Assembly (NCBI RefSeq): GCF_034424625.1
Contig: NZ_CP139976.1
Location: 2,480,001-2,544,000, forward strand
Length of the DNA: 64,000 bases
Reading direction: 5' to 3'
DNA from: Janthinobacterium lividum
GTDB taxonomy: Bacteria > Pseudomonadota > Gammaproteobacteria > Burkholderiales > Burkholderiaceae_D
The notes below the pieces were generated by a model that saw only the letters and a program-made list of their open reading frames with translations, was not told the DNA's origin and did no database searches. Both the position numbers and the translations under genes were made by a program. This document shows positions 26,585-35,921 of the stretch, piece after piece; position 1 is the stretch's first letter; each line of letters opens with the position of its first letter.

Positions 26585-27994
26585 ATGGGCAGATTGCAAG
26601 GACACATATCATTATTGCTGGCAGGCGCGCTGGGCGCGACCCTGCCCGCGCTGGCGGAACCGCTGACATTCAACGAAGCGCTGCAGCAAGCGGCCAAGGC
26701 TTCGGGCGCCGTGCAGGGCGCCGCGCTCGACGTGCGCGCGAAAACACTGAAGGCGGAAGCCTTGTCGAATATCGATGGCCCTTCCGTGGACTTGACGGCG
26801 TTTCGCGGCCGTTTGTCGACGGACTTGAATATCGATACGAGCGGCTTGTCCGGCGTGGTGGGCGGCATCGAATCCGTGCTGCCGCCGATTCCCGGCTTGC
26901 CCACGCCGCATATTCCCAATTCCCTTAACCGCGAAGTGGTGACGGACCTGACCTCCTTCGGCTTGCTGGGCATGTGGCCCATCTACACGGGTGGGCGCCT
27001 GGATGCCGTCAAGGGCCTCGCTTCCAGCCTGACCCTGGCCGCGCAAGCGGAGCGCACGGAAGCGGAAGAGCAGCTGGCCACCCTGGTGGCGCAGCGCTAT
27101 TTCCAGCTGCTGCTGGCCAAGCGGGTGGTGGCCGTGCGGGCCGAAGTGACGGCCGGCGTGACGCAGCACCAGCGCGACGCGGCCAAGCTGGAAAAGGGTG
27201 GCCTGATTTCGCGCGCGGAACGCCTGCGCGCCGACGTGGCCCTGGACAGCGCCCGCAGCGAGGAAGCGCAGGCGCGCAGCGACGAGGAAATCGCCCAGGT
27301 GGCGCTCGACCGCTTGCTTGCCGTCAACACGCAAGTGCTTCCCAGCACGCCGCTGTTCGTCAACAGCTTGCCGGTGGGTACTTTGCAATCGTTCATCAGC
27401 ACGGGCATGCGCGAGAATGCGAACTGGAAAAAGATCGACAGCAAGCGCGTGCAGGCCGAGCAAGCCTTGAAGCTGCACGGCAAGGAATACGCGCCCACCG
27501 TCTTCGCCATCGGTAATTACAATTTGAATCGCGGCAATGAAAAACTCGTGCGTTCGAACTGGGCCATCGGCCTGGTCGTGTCCGTGCCGCTCGTGCACCG
27601 CATCAATACGGGCAAGATGATTGCCGCCGCCAAGCTCGACCAGGAGCGGGTGGAAGTGGTGGCGCGCCAGGCCGAGCGCGACATTCCCACCCTGATCGAA
27701 AAGAACTGGCGCGCGCTGGAAAACGCCCGCATCCAGTACTTGTCCACGGCCTCGTCGGTGGAGCTGGCGCGTGAAAATATCCGCTTGCAAACGGTGGCTT
27801 TCCAGCAAGGGCAAGTGACGTCGCTAGAAGTGGTCGATGCGCGCCTGAACCTGGCCAAGGTCGAGACCCAGCGCGCGCAGACGGCCTATAACTACGTGAT
27901 GGGGCTGGCGCAATTGCTGGAAGCGACAGGCGAGACGCAACGCCTGGGCAGCCTGGCGGCAGCGGCCGATATCCAATTACCTGTGGACAAATAA
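26585..27994 (+). CDS. TolC-family outer-membrane efflux protein
   Basis: The 469-aa protein has a signal peptide (HISLLLAGALGATLPALA) and two long repeated helical hairpins typical of TolC (YFQLLLAKRVVAVRAEV, AERDIPTLIEKNWRALENA). It forms the trimeric outer-membrane duct of a tripartite exporter. I used the ATG at 26585, one reading of the start; an in-frame ATG lies at 26552. The HlyD and two ABC-2 proteins follow within a few bases, so they form one machine. Confidence 0.85.
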   Translation: MGRLQGHISLLLAGALGATLPALAEPLTFNEALQQAAKASGAVQGAALDVRAKTLKAEALSNIDGPSVDLTAFRGRLSTDLNIDTSGLSGVVGGIESVLPPIPGLPTPHIPNSLNREVVTDLTSFGLLGMWPIYTGGRLDAVKGLASSLTLAAQAERTEAEEQLATLVAQRYFQLLLAKRVVAVRAEVTAGVTQHQRDAAKLEKGGLISRAERLRADVALDSARSEEAQARSDEEIAQVALDRLLAVNTQVLPSTPLFVNSLPVGTLQSFISTGMRENANWKKIDSKRVQAEQALKLHGKEYAPTVFAIGNYNLNRGNEKLVRSNWAIGLVVSVPLVHRINTGKMIAAAKLDQERVEVVARQAERDIPTLIEKNWRALENARIQYLSTASSVELARENIRLQTVAFQQGQVTSLEVVDARLNLAKVETQRAQTAYNYVMGLAQLLEATGETQRLGSLAAAADIQLPVDK

Positions 27995-27996
27995 TA

Positions 27997-28971
27997 ATGA
28001 GTACCTCCAAAAAACCCTTGGCCATAGTCGCCGCAGTGATCGTCCTGGCCTTCGTGGGCTGGGGCTTGTACCAGGCATTCCAGCCGCAGCGCCTGCCTTT
28101 GCAGGGACAGATGGATGCGCAGGAAGTCAATGTCTCGTCGAAAGTGCCGGGCAGGGTGGGCGAGCTGTACGTCAAGCTGGGCCAGACGGTTCCGAAAGGC
28201 GAGCTGCTGTTCCAGCTGACGAGTCCGGAAGTGGATGCGAAGATCGCGCAAGCGACGGCCGCCACGCAAGCGGCCGACGCCGTGGCGAAAAAAGCGGAAG
28301 CGGGGGCGCGACCGGAAGAAATCGCCGCCGCCAAGGCGAACTGGGAGCGGGCGCAAACGGGGGCCACCATCGCCAAAACCACTTACACCCGCGTCAACAA
28401 TATGTTCGAGCAAGGCGTGATCGCCCAGCAGAAACGCGACGAGGCGCAAGCCCAATGGCGCGCGGCCGACCAGCTGGCGCAAGCGGCCCGCGCGCAATAT
28501 AACATGGCGCAAAAGGGGGCCCGTCCCGAAGACAAGACGGCCGCCGCCGCCCAGGCGCGCCAGGTGGGCGCCGTGCTGACGGAAGCGCAGATCGCCCTGG
28601 CCGAGACGAAGATCGCCGCGCCCGTGGCGGGCCAGGTCAGCAAGATCCAGATACAGCCGGGCGAACTGGCGCCGCAGGGCTTTCCCGTAATCACCCTGGT
28701 GAACCTCGACGACGCCTGGGCCGTGCTGCAAGTGCGCGAAGATGAAATGGCAGCGTTTTCCATGGGCAGCACGCATACGGCCAATGTGCCCGCGCTGAAA
28801 CAGCAACTGAGTTTCAAGGTCAGCTCCGTGGCCGTGTTGCCGGACTTCGCCACGTGGCGCGCGGCCCGTCCGGGCGGCACGGATTTGCGCACGTTTGAAA
28901 TCCGTTTGCGTCCCGCCATCAAGGTCGAGGGCTTGCGCCCGGGCATGTCGGTCGTGTTCCCACCGCTCTGA
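27997..28971 (+). CDS. HlyD-family periplasmic adaptor
   Basis: The 324-aa protein is anchored by an N-terminal helix (LAIVAAVIVLAFVGWGLY). Lipoyl halves flank an Ala/Lys/Gln-rich coiled-coil hairpin (about residues 75-190), then come the second lipoyl half (IAAPVAGQVSKIQIQPGELA) and a beta-barrel. It links the inner-membrane permeases to the TolC protein. It starts 2 bp after the TolC stop codon. Confidence 0.88.
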   Translation: MSTSKKPLAIVAAVIVLAFVGWGLYQAFQPQRLPLQGQMDAQEVNVSSKVPGRVGELYVKLGQTVPKGELLFQLTSPEVDAKIAQATAATQAADAVAKKAEAGARPEEIAAAKANWERAQTGATIAKTTYTRVNNMFEQGVIAQQKRDEAQAQWRAADQLAQAARAQYNMAQKGARPEDKTAAAAQARQVGAVLTEAQIALAETKIAAPVAGQVSKIQIQPGELAPQGFPVITLVNLDDAWAVLQVREDEMAAFSMGSTHTANVPALKQQLSFKVSSVAVLPDFATWRAARPGGTDLRTFEIRLRPAIKVEGLRPGMSVVFPPL

Positions 28972-28977
28972 TAAGCG

Positions 28978-30159
28978 ATGAACGAAGCGGATAAAGAGCC
29001 GGTTTCAGCGCTGGCACGCGAGTGGCGGCGCTTGCGCGGCGACTTCTGGGATATCGGCATGCTCAGCTGGATTCCGGTGGTGCTGTGCGGCATGTTGTGG
29101 CTGGTGTTTTCCGCCGGCATCGCGCGCGACTTGCCCATCGTCGTCATCGATAACGACAATTCCACCCTGTCGCGCCAGCTCACGCGCTGGCTCGACGCTT
29201 CGCCCGGCATTGCCGTGGCGGCGAAAGTGGCGTCCAGCGACGAAGCCCTGCACCGGCTGCGCGAGCGCACGGCGTTCGGCTATCTGCTGATCCCGAACGA
29301 TTTCGAGCAGAAACTGCTGGGCGGCCGGCAAGCCACCGTGCAATGGCTGTACAACGCGCAGTTTTCCTCGCACGCGGGCGCCTTGCTGCGCGACGTGCGC
29401 ACGGTCAGCACGACCTTGTCGGCCGGCATCGAGATGACGGCGCGGATAAAGAAAGGCATGTCGGGCGTGCAGGCGGCGGCCCAGTTCGAACCGATACGCA
29501 CGACCTTGAACAGTTTATACAACGAAAACACCAGCTATGAAGCATTTTTGACCCTGGCCCTGATGCCGGCCATGCTGCAGATTTTCATCGTCGTTGCCGT
29601 CGTCACCAGTATCGGCCGCGAGTTGCGCGACGGCACGGTGCCGCAATGGCTGGCCTCGGCCGATGGCAGCTGGCTGCGCGCCATCGGCGCCAAGTTGCTG
29701 TTTCCCCTCGTCGCCTACTGCGCGCTGGCGCTGCTGTACTTGCTGTTCTTCAGCCTGGCGCGGGGCTGGGCCGTGGCGGGCAGCTTGCCGGCCTTGCTGC
29801 TGAGCATGCTGCTGCTGGTGCTGGCCTACTGCGGCCTGGCCACCTTGCTGATCGCCGCCACCCTGTCGCTGCGCCTGGCGCTGTCCGGTGCCGCCTTCAT
29901 CACGGCGCCGGCCTTTGCGTTTGCGGGTCAGGCCTTTCCCCTGATGGCCATGCCGGCGCCAGCGCGCGCCTGGGCGGAAGCCTTGCCGCTCACGCATTAT
30001 CTGCAGCTGCAAACGAAATACTGGCTGGCCGGCGCACCGTGGCGCTATGGCGTGCAGGAAATGCTGATACTGGCCGGCTTTGCCGCCGGCTGCGGCGCCG
30101 TGGGCGTATTCCTGCTGGCGCGCCGCGCGAATGCGCCTGCCGCCTGGGGACGCACATGA
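28978..30159 (+). CDS. ABC-2-type transporter permease
   Basis: This 393-aa permease resembles YhhJ/YbhR: one N-terminal helix (LSWIPVVLCGMLWLVFSAGI), a large periplasmic domain (about residues 55-185), and five C-terminal helices with the ABC-2 signature region (TLALMPAMLQIFIVVAVVTSIGRELRDGT). The next gene is a second, related permease overlapping by 4 bp. No nucleotide-binding subunit is encoded in the cluster, which leaves the energy source open. Confidence 0.83.
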   Translation: MNEADKEPVSALAREWRRLRGDFWDIGMLSWIPVVLCGMLWLVFSAGIARDLPIVVIDNDNSTLSRQLTRWLDASPGIAVAAKVASSDEALHRLRERTAFGYLLIPNDFEQKLLGGRQATVQWLYNAQFSSHAGALLRDVRTVSTTLSAGIEMTARIKKGMSGVQAAAQFEPIRTTLNSLYNENTSYEAFLTLALMPAMLQIFIVVAVVTSIGRELRDGTVPQWLASADGSWLRAIGAKLLFPLVAYCALALLYLLFFSLARGWAVAGSLPALLLSMLLLVLAYCGLATLLIAATLSLRLALSGAAFITAPAFAFAGQAFPLMAMPAPARAWAEALPLTHYLQLQTKYWLAGAPWRYGVQEMLILAGFAAGCGAVGVFLLARRANAPAAWGRT

Positions 30160-31304
30160 TGTGGCTAGCCTTTCTCGCCACCTGGCGCGCCATGCTGACG
30201 GACAAGGGCGCGCTGACCTTGCTGTTCATCGGCGGCATCATCTATTCCTTCTTCTATCCGCTGCCGTACTCGACGGAAATCGTCCAGCGCGTGCCGGTGG
30301 CGGTCGTCGACCAGGACCGCAGCGCTATGTCGCGCCAGCTGACGCGCTTTGCCATGGCCCATCCGTCGCTGCAAGTGATCGCCGTCACGCCGGACTTGCT
30401 CGTCGCGCAAGATTTGCTGTGGCGCGATCAGGTCATGGGCGTCTTGATCATCCCCGACGGCTTGCAGACGGACGTGCTGGCCGGCCGCGCCGCCCACGCG
30501 CAAGTGGCGGGCAATGGCTTGTATCTGATGTTGAACAAGGTGGCCCTGAACGGGCTGGCCGAAGTGGTGGGCACGGTGTCGGCCGGTATTGAGCTCAAGC
30601 GTCTGGGCGCGGGCACGCCGTCCACCATCCAGGCCAACCAGCAGCGCTCGCCCATCGCCTTCGACGCCGTGCCCCTGTTTAACGTCAAGGAAGGCTATGG
30701 CGCGTATGTCGTGCCGGGAGTGGCTACGCTCATTGTGCAGCAGACCTTGCTGATCGGCATGACCATGCTGTTCGGCACCTGGTACCAGCGCAAGAGTTTC
30801 CCCGTAGCCGGCACGCGCACGGCGGGTGGGTATATGGGCATGCTGCTGGCGTTCGCCTGCGTGGCCTTCTTGAACTGCTGCTATTTCTTCGGCTTTGTCT
30901 TCTGGTTCCAGGATTACCCCCGTGGCGGCAACTTTGGCGGCATGCTCTTGCTGCTGGTGTTGTTTTCCCTGGCGGAAGCGGCCTTCGGCATGCTGCTGGG
31001 CATGCTGTTCCGCACGCGCGAACGGGGTACGCAGCTGATGATCGCCACCTCGATGCCGGTGCTGTTCCTCGCGGGCCTGACCTGGCCCGTGTCGTCCATG
31101 CCCGTCGTGCTGCAATGGCTGCGCTGGCTGCTGCCATCGACGGCCGGCATCCAGGGCTTTGTCGCGCTCAACCAGATGGGCGCCTCGCTGTATGAAATCC
31201 GCCATGAAGTGGCGGGCTTGCTGGCCTTGCTGCTGGCTTGCGTGGCGCTGGGCTGGTGGCGCTGGCGCGCCGAGGCGCCGGCACCCGTCATCAAACAAGG
31301 ATGA
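30156..31304 (+). CDS. ABC-2-type transporter permease
   Basis: The 382-aa second permease has the same plan (N-terminal helix FIGGIIYSFFYPLPY, periplasmic domain, C-terminal helices around YVVPGVATLIVQQTLLIGMTML). Its ATG lies in the ATGA overlap with the preceding gene; a second Met follows at 30159. The two permeases likely form a heterodimer coupled to the HlyD/TolC duct. Confidence 0.83.
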   Translation: MMWLAFLATWRAMLTDKGALTLLFIGGIIYSFFYPLPYSTEIVQRVPVAVVDQDRSAMSRQLTRFAMAHPSLQVIAVTPDLLVAQDLLWRDQVMGVLIIPDGLQTDVLAGRAAHAQVAGNGLYLMLNKVALNGLAEVVGTVSAGIELKRLGAGTPSTIQANQQRSPIAFDAVPLFNVKEGYGAYVVPGVATLIVQQTLLIGMTMLFGTWYQRKSFPVAGTRTAGGYMGMLLAFACVAFLNCCYFFGFVFWFQDYPRGGNFGGMLLLLVLFSLAEAAFGMLLGMLFRTRERGTQLMIATSMPVLFLAGLTWPVSSMPVVLQWLRWLLPSTAGIQGFVALNQMGASLYEIRHEVAGLLALLLACVALGWWRWRAEAPAPVIKQG

Positions 31305-31306
31305 GC

Positions 31307-31825
31307 ATGAAATCAGTGCAAGCGCTGGAGCCCCCACTGGCTGTGGCGGAAGAAAGGTATGCCACGATTTTGGCATTGATACTGGCTTATACGCAGTTCT
31401 GTGACATACATGGCGACGACGACAACGCCGAATACGACAGACTCGCGGATCAATTGCAGGCACTAAGCGGAAAAGATATTTTCCGCTTCAATTTGCGCGA
31501 GTGGTGGGAAGAGGAGGGCGCGGAAGTGCTGGCGTTCAGGATCGCCTTGCCCGATCCCGTGAAACTCGACGGCGTCAGCAGGGAGAACATCGCGCACATC
31601 GTTGCCAGGTTAGGCAGCTTCGAGCTGCCCGAAAAAGACGCCAGCGAACCACGCTTCCAGCAGATATTCAGCGCTTTTCTTGATGACTACTACCACGCCT
31701 GGCTGAAGCTGCACTGCAAGACCTACAACTACCAGAAAATATTCGGTGTGCACAAGGACAAGGACGGAAAGCGCTGGTGGCTGAGCGACGAGGAGAAGGT
31801 TGACCTGCTCTGGCCTCATCGCTAG
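31307..31825 (+). CDS. hypothetical protein
   Basis: This 172-aa soluble, acidic protein is rich in Asp, Glu and Trp (CDIHGDDDNAEYDRL, LREWWEEEGAEV, KRWWLSDEEKVDLLWPHR). No domain is recognised. The in-frame ATG at 31301 overlaps the permease stop; I prefer 31307 because AAGGA sits at the right distance. It is co-directional with the exporter but its composition is different, and a functional link is unproven. Confidence 0.6.
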   Translation: MKSVQALEPPLAVAEERYATILALILAYTQFCDIHGDDDNAEYDRLADQLQALSGKDIFRFNLREWWEEEGAEVLAFRIALPDPVKLDGVSRENIAHIVARLGSFELPEKDASEPRFQQIFSAFLDDYYHAWLKLHCKTYNYQKIFGVHKDKDGKRWWLSDEEKVDLLWPHR

Positions 31826-32706
31826 CGACGGGATCCATCATGCCTCCTGTTCTGCAATGCTGCCAGCAGCAGCTGGCAAAAACCGTCACGCACGGGGTCG
31901 GGCAGGTTGTCATTGGCCCGCAGCAGGCTGGCGACACGGGGCAGCGGCGCTAGCCGTTCCAGTGCCGCATGCCGGTGCACGCCCTGGCCCAGGTTGCGTT
32001 CATTGACCACCGCCATGCCCAGGCCGGCGGCAATCGCGGTCAGCACGCCCGCCACCGACGGGCATTCCAGGCCCACGCTCCAGGCCATGCCGGCCTGGCC
32101 CAGCTTTTCCTCGGCCAGCCGGCGGTAAAAGCAGTGCGGCCCATAGGTAATCAGCTTGACGCTCTCGCCCGGCAAAGTCTGCTCTGCCGTGGCAGCGCAC
32201 CAATGCAGTGTTTCTGTCCATAACAGCGTGTCGGCCGGCGCCGCCATGCCGGCAAAATCCTGATGCAAAATCACATCGAACACGCCGTCGGCAAAGCGTT
32301 CGCGCAATACCTGGCTTTGCTCCACCACCAGTTGCACGTCCACCTTGGGGTGGTGATGCGAGAACTGCGACAGTACCGCGCACACGTCCGTCAATGAAAT
32401 CTGCTCCGTCACGCCGACGCGCAGCCGGCCATGCATCGCCGATGGCGAAAAATGGGCGACGGCGTCATCGTGGGCATCGAGTATGTTGACGGCATGCCGC
32501 AGCAGCACGGCTCCCTGGTCGGTCGTGCCAAACAGCCCGCCGCTACGCGCCAGCAGCTGGCAATCGAGCTGCTGCTCCAATCGCTTGATTTTCCAGCTGA
32601 CAGCCGACTGGCTCAGATGGAGCAGGCTGGCGGCCTGGCTCATGCTGCCGGTTTGTACCACTGCCCTGAACACACGCAGGGCATCGACGGATAGGCGAAA
32701 ATTCAT
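31822..32706 (-). CDS. LysR-family transcriptional regulator
   Basis: This 294-aa regulator has the winged helix at the N-terminus (VDALRVFRAVVQTGSMSQAASLLHLSQSAVSWKIKRLEQQLD) and a LysR substrate domain. It is transcribed away from the hydrolase/GST pair across a 99-bp gap, the classic arrangement for controlling the divergent genes. Its end overlaps the hypothetical gene by 4 bp. Confidence 0.85.
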   Translation of the reverse strand: MNFRLSVDALRVFRAVVQTGSMSQAASLLHLSQSAVSWKIKRLEQQLDCQLLARSGGLFGTTDQGAVLLRHAVNILDAHDDAVAHFSPSAMHGRLRVGVTEQISLTDVCAVLSQFSHHHPKVDVQLVVEQSQVLRERFADGVFDVILHQDFAGMAAPADTLLWTETLHWCAATAEQTLPGESVKLITYGPHCFYRRLAEEKLGQAGMAWSVGLECPSVAGVLTAIAAGLGMAVVNERNLGQGVHRHAALERLAPLPRVASLLRANDNLPDPVRDGFCQLLLAALQNRRHDGSRR

Positions 32707-32805
32707 GGGTTATGACAAAAGTTGTATTGAGGAGCAAAAGAATGTCACTGGCGTCATGTCCAGTCAAGCCTTAGTCTGCAGGTTCCGCAAACAAAAGGAC
32801 ATCTG

Positions 32806-33663
32806 ATGACGAGTCAAGAACCGCTGTTGAATGGCCACGCCCTGATTCACGGCCACCGTATCGCCACCGGCATCCATGGCGCAGGCACGCCGCTGGTGCT
32901 CGTGCATGGCACGCCGGCGCACAGCATGATCTGGCGCGAACTGGTACCGCTGTTCGTCGATGCCGGTTGCCAGGTGCACCTGTATGACTTGCTGGGCTTT
33001 GGACGGTCGGAGCGGCCCGTCGAGGCCGATACCTCGGTAGCGGCGCAGGTGACCTTGCTGGCGGCCTTGCTCGACCACTGGCAATTGCCGACCACCCATT
33101 TGTTCGGCCACGATATCGGCGGCGCCATTGCGCTGCGCCTGGCGTTCGACCACGCGTCGCGCCTGCGCAGCTTGAGCATCGCCGACGCGCCCAGCTACGA
33201 TTCCTGGCCGTCGCCCACCTGGAAGCATCTGCGCGATGATTTCGCCCGGCGTGCCTTGACGCCGGCCAGCGAGCATCGCGGCACGATGGCGCGCCAGCTG
33301 GGCATGGCCGTTTTTCACAAGGACAGGATGCAGGGCGAGCTTCTGCGGTGCTACCTGGAGCCGCTGTGCGGCGTGGTGGGCCAGCCCTCGTTCTACCAGC
33401 ACCAGGTGGCGCACTATAACGCCTGCTATACGATGGACTTTGCCGAAAGACTGCCGCAGTTGACAGTGCCGGTACAGGTGTTATGGGGCCAGCAGGACGA
33501 GTGGCAGCCGGTGGCTTACGGCCATCGCCTGCAGCGCGATATTCCCGGCGCCACCTTGCATCTGTTTGACGAGGCCGGGCACTTCCTGATGGAAGACGCG
33601 CCCTTGCCCGTCGCGGCGCAAGTCATCGCGTTTATTCATCAGATGGAGAGGAGAAGGCCATGA
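32806..33663 (+). CDS. alpha/beta hydrolase with Asp nucleophile (haloalkane dehalogenase/epoxide hydrolase-like)
   Basis: This 285-aa alpha/beta hydrolase has an oxyanion-hole motif HGTPAHSMIW and the nucleophile elbow GHDIGG (Asp103), where lipases and esterases have Ser. Asp at this place is typical of haloalkane and haloacetate dehalogenases and epoxide hydrolases. The Trp that follows Asp in haloalkane dehalogenases (GHDWGG) is Ile here. The catalytic His is in DEAGHFLMED. It forms a coupled pair with a GST and is probably LysR-controlled, suggesting detoxification of an electrophile. Confidence 0.83.
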   Translation: MTSQEPLLNGHALIHGHRIATGIHGAGTPLVLVHGTPAHSMIWRELVPLFVDAGCQVHLYDLLGFGRSERPVEADTSVAAQVTLLAALLDHWQLPTTHLFGHDIGGAIALRLAFDHASRLRSLSIADAPSYDSWPSPTWKHLRDDFARRALTPASEHRGTMARQLGMAVFHKDRMQGELLRCYLEPLCGVVGQPSFYQHQVAHYNACYTMDFAERLPQLTVPVQVLWGQQDEWQPVAYGHRLQRDIPGATLHLFDEAGHFLMEDAPLPVAAQVIAFIHQMERRRP

Positions 33664-34265
33664 TATTGATCGGCATGTTCGATTCGCCCTACGTCAGGCG
33701 CGTTGCCATCGGTATGAAAGTGCTGGGCCTGGAGCACGAACACCGGCCCTTGTCGGTGTTTTCCGATGTCGACCAGGTACGGAGCATCAACCCGGCCGTC
33801 AAAGTGCCGACCCTGGTCACGGACGACGGCCAGGTGCTGATGGACTCGACCCTGATCCTGGCGTATCTGGAGGAACTGGCCGCGCATGCTCCCCGCATCA
33901 GGCCGGAGCCGGGTCCGGCTCGCCTGCGCGCGCTGTGCCAAACCAGCTATGCTTTGGCCGCCTGCGACAAAGCCGTGCAGATCGTCTATGAACGGCGCTT
34001 GCGCCCGCAGGAAAAACAGCACCAGCCCTGGCTGGACCGCGTCCAGCTGCAGTTGCATGGGGCCTGGGCGCAGCTGGAGGCGTCATTGCGCGAAGAGGCG
34101 CCAGACTGCTTGAGTATTGCCGGCATCACCATTGCGGTGGCCTGGAGTTTTGCTCAGCAGATGGTGCCCGACGTGATGGCAGACAGCGATTATCCGGCCG
34201 TGGCCGCTTTGACGGCGCTGGCCGAGCAGCAGCCGGTGTTTTTGGCCACGCCGATGGCGGGCTGA
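33660..34265 (+). CDS. glutathione S-transferase family protein
   Basis: The 201-aa protein has an N-terminal thioredoxin-like domain (GMFDSPYVRRVAIGMKVLGLEHEH, NPAVKVPTLVTDDGQVLMDSTLILAYLE) and a C-terminal all-helical domain. The catalytic position holds Ser in DSPYVRR. Its ATG overlaps the hydrolase TGA, so the two enzymes are coupled and may act on the same compound. The 75-bp gap that follows separates it from the MoxR operon. Confidence 0.86.
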   Translation: MILIGMFDSPYVRRVAIGMKVLGLEHEHRPLSVFSDVDQVRSINPAVKVPTLVTDDGQVLMDSTLILAYLEELAAHAPRIRPEPGPARLRALCQTSYALAACDKAVQIVYERRLRPQEKQHQPWLDRVQLQLHGAWAQLEASLREEAPDCLSIAGITIAVAWSFAQQMVPDVMADSDYPAVAALTALAEQQPVFLATPMAG

Positions 34266-34340
34266 GTTGCTTGTCATCCGAACCGGTGCTTGCAGGTGGC
34301 TTGTGCAATAATTTCATTTCCTTAATGGAAGAATATTGCC

Positions 34341-35921
34341 ATGCCGTCTTTTAACCTGTTCCAGCGCCTGTCCCAGGCCCCCACCAAACCCAAGTCCGCG
34401 CCCGCCGCGCGGCAGTTCGACGTGGCGGACCTGTACCAGGGCCCCATCGCGCTGGGAGCGGAAGGCGAGGCGCAAGCGCGGCCGTTCGATGAAAAGCTGC
34501 GCCAGGCGTATTTCTGGATCGTCAATCACGCCATCATCAGCCCCCATTACGACATCGAATACAACGATGGCCCGTCGCAGACGTATTCCGTGGGCGACAG
34601 CCGCCGCACGCTGAATCTGCCGTCGGCGCAAAGCTATTCCAGCTTCATTTTGCTGCCTCTGCTGACATTTGCCACGCGCCGCAAATGCCTGTTCGTCGGC
34701 GGGCCGGGGCGGGGCAAGACGGCCAGCGCCCTGCTGATGGGCGTGCTGGCCGGCTCCACCGTCAAGGAAGTCAAGCGCGCCATGCAGCATGGCCACCCGC
34801 AGATGACGGTGGCCGATTTGCTGGGCAATCCGCTGCCGGCGGACCTGGTGAACGCGCAAAGCATGGACGATATCCGCATCGCCTGGCGCGCCTGGCTGGG
34901 CATGCGCGTGAAGATCGTCGATGAATACAACCGCATCCCCACGCGCACGCAAAGCGCGCTGCTCACCGTCATGGGAGACAATTACGCGGAAGTGCTGAAC
35001 CATATTTACGAATGCCCGGAAGCGGCCTGGTATCTGACGGCCAACGACGACCAGGGCGGCGGCACGTACCAGGTGATCGAAGCGCTGCGCGACCGGGTCG
35101 ACGTGACGGTGCAGGCGCTCGCTTTCAACCCGCGCTTCCTGAACGAACTGCTGCTGCGCGTGGAAGAAAACGTGCGGCCCGAAGAGCTGGTGCCGCCCGA
35201 TATCATCTTCACGGAAGGGGAGGTGGATCAGATCGGCGCATCCATCCGCCAGGTGGCCATACCCGACGCCGTACGCCGCCGCCTGGAATTCTTTGCCAGC
35301 CAGTTCGAGCTGTTCGAGACGGCCGGCGGCCAGTTTGAATACATGACCAAGGATACGGCCCGCCTGGCCGGCGCCGACCGGGGCGCCGCGCAGGCGGCCG
35401 ACAATGGGCGCGACCGCCTGAAAGACCTGGGCTGCCAGACCTTGAACGGCATTTCCGTGCGCACCCTGATGGCGCTGATGATCTACGCCAAGGCCATGGC
35501 TTATTTCCGCGGCAATGGCGAGGTGGCGCTGGAAGACTTGCGCCAGGTGCTGCCGTTCGTCCTGCATAACAAGCTGCAGCCGGACCCGGATGCGCCATTT
35601 TTCGCGCTGCCGGAAAACGCCGCCTACCGCAGCGACAGGCTGGGCTGGCTGCGCCGCCTGTTCGATTTGTCGAACGATGAATTCAACCGCCTGGATCTGG
35701 ACCGCGATGATCCTGTCGGCGTGCTGTCGGCCGAATTCGACCTGGGCCTCGATGGCGTCAGCGAGCGCGAGACCCTGGCGCGCCTGAACCGCATCGAAAA
35801 GCTGATCGGCGAACGCACGAAGGGCAGAAAATTGTACGGTCCCCTGTACGACGACCTGCTGAAGCTCAAGTACCTGCACCAGCGCTATACGAACTACCGC
35901 ACTTGGCTGCGTTCGCAATGA
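34341..35921 (+). CDS. MoxR-family AAA+ ATPase
   Basis: The 526-aa ATPase has Walker A GGPGRGKTAS (about residues 119-128), Walker B VKIVDEYNRI (near 192) and sensor WYLTANDDQ. The 110-residue N-terminal extension is unusual for MoxR. A C-terminal helical part continues to 526 aa, longer than the roughly 330-aa standard. MoxR ATPases work with VWA proteins to remodel or insert metal into targets; the partner here is the metallopeptidase/VWA gene three positions downstream. It opens the seven-gene operon. Confidence 0.85.
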   Translation: MPSFNLFQRLSQAPTKPKSAPAARQFDVADLYQGPIALGAEGEAQARPFDEKLRQAYFWIVNHAIISPHYDIEYNDGPSQTYSVGDSRRTLNLPSAQSYSSFILLPLLTFATRRKCLFVGGPGRGKTASALLMGVLAGSTVKEVKRAMQHGHPQMTVADLLGNPLPADLVNAQSMDDIRIAWRAWLGMRVKIVDEYNRIPTRTQSALLTVMGDNYAEVLNHIYECPEAAWYLTANDDQGGGTYQVIEALRDRVDVTVQALAFNPRFLNELLLRVEENVRPEELVPPDIIFTEGEVDQIGASIRQVAIPDAVRRRLEFFASQFELFETAGGQFEYMTKDTARLAGADRGAAQAADNGRDRLKDLGCQTLNGISVRTLMALMIYAKAMAYFRGNGEVALEDLRQVLPFVLHNKLQPDPDAPFFALPENAAYRSDRLGWLRRLFDLSNDEFNRLDLDRDDPVGVLSAEFDLGLDGVSERETLARLNRIEKLIGERTKGRKLYGPLYDDLLKLKYLHQRYTNYRTWLRSQ

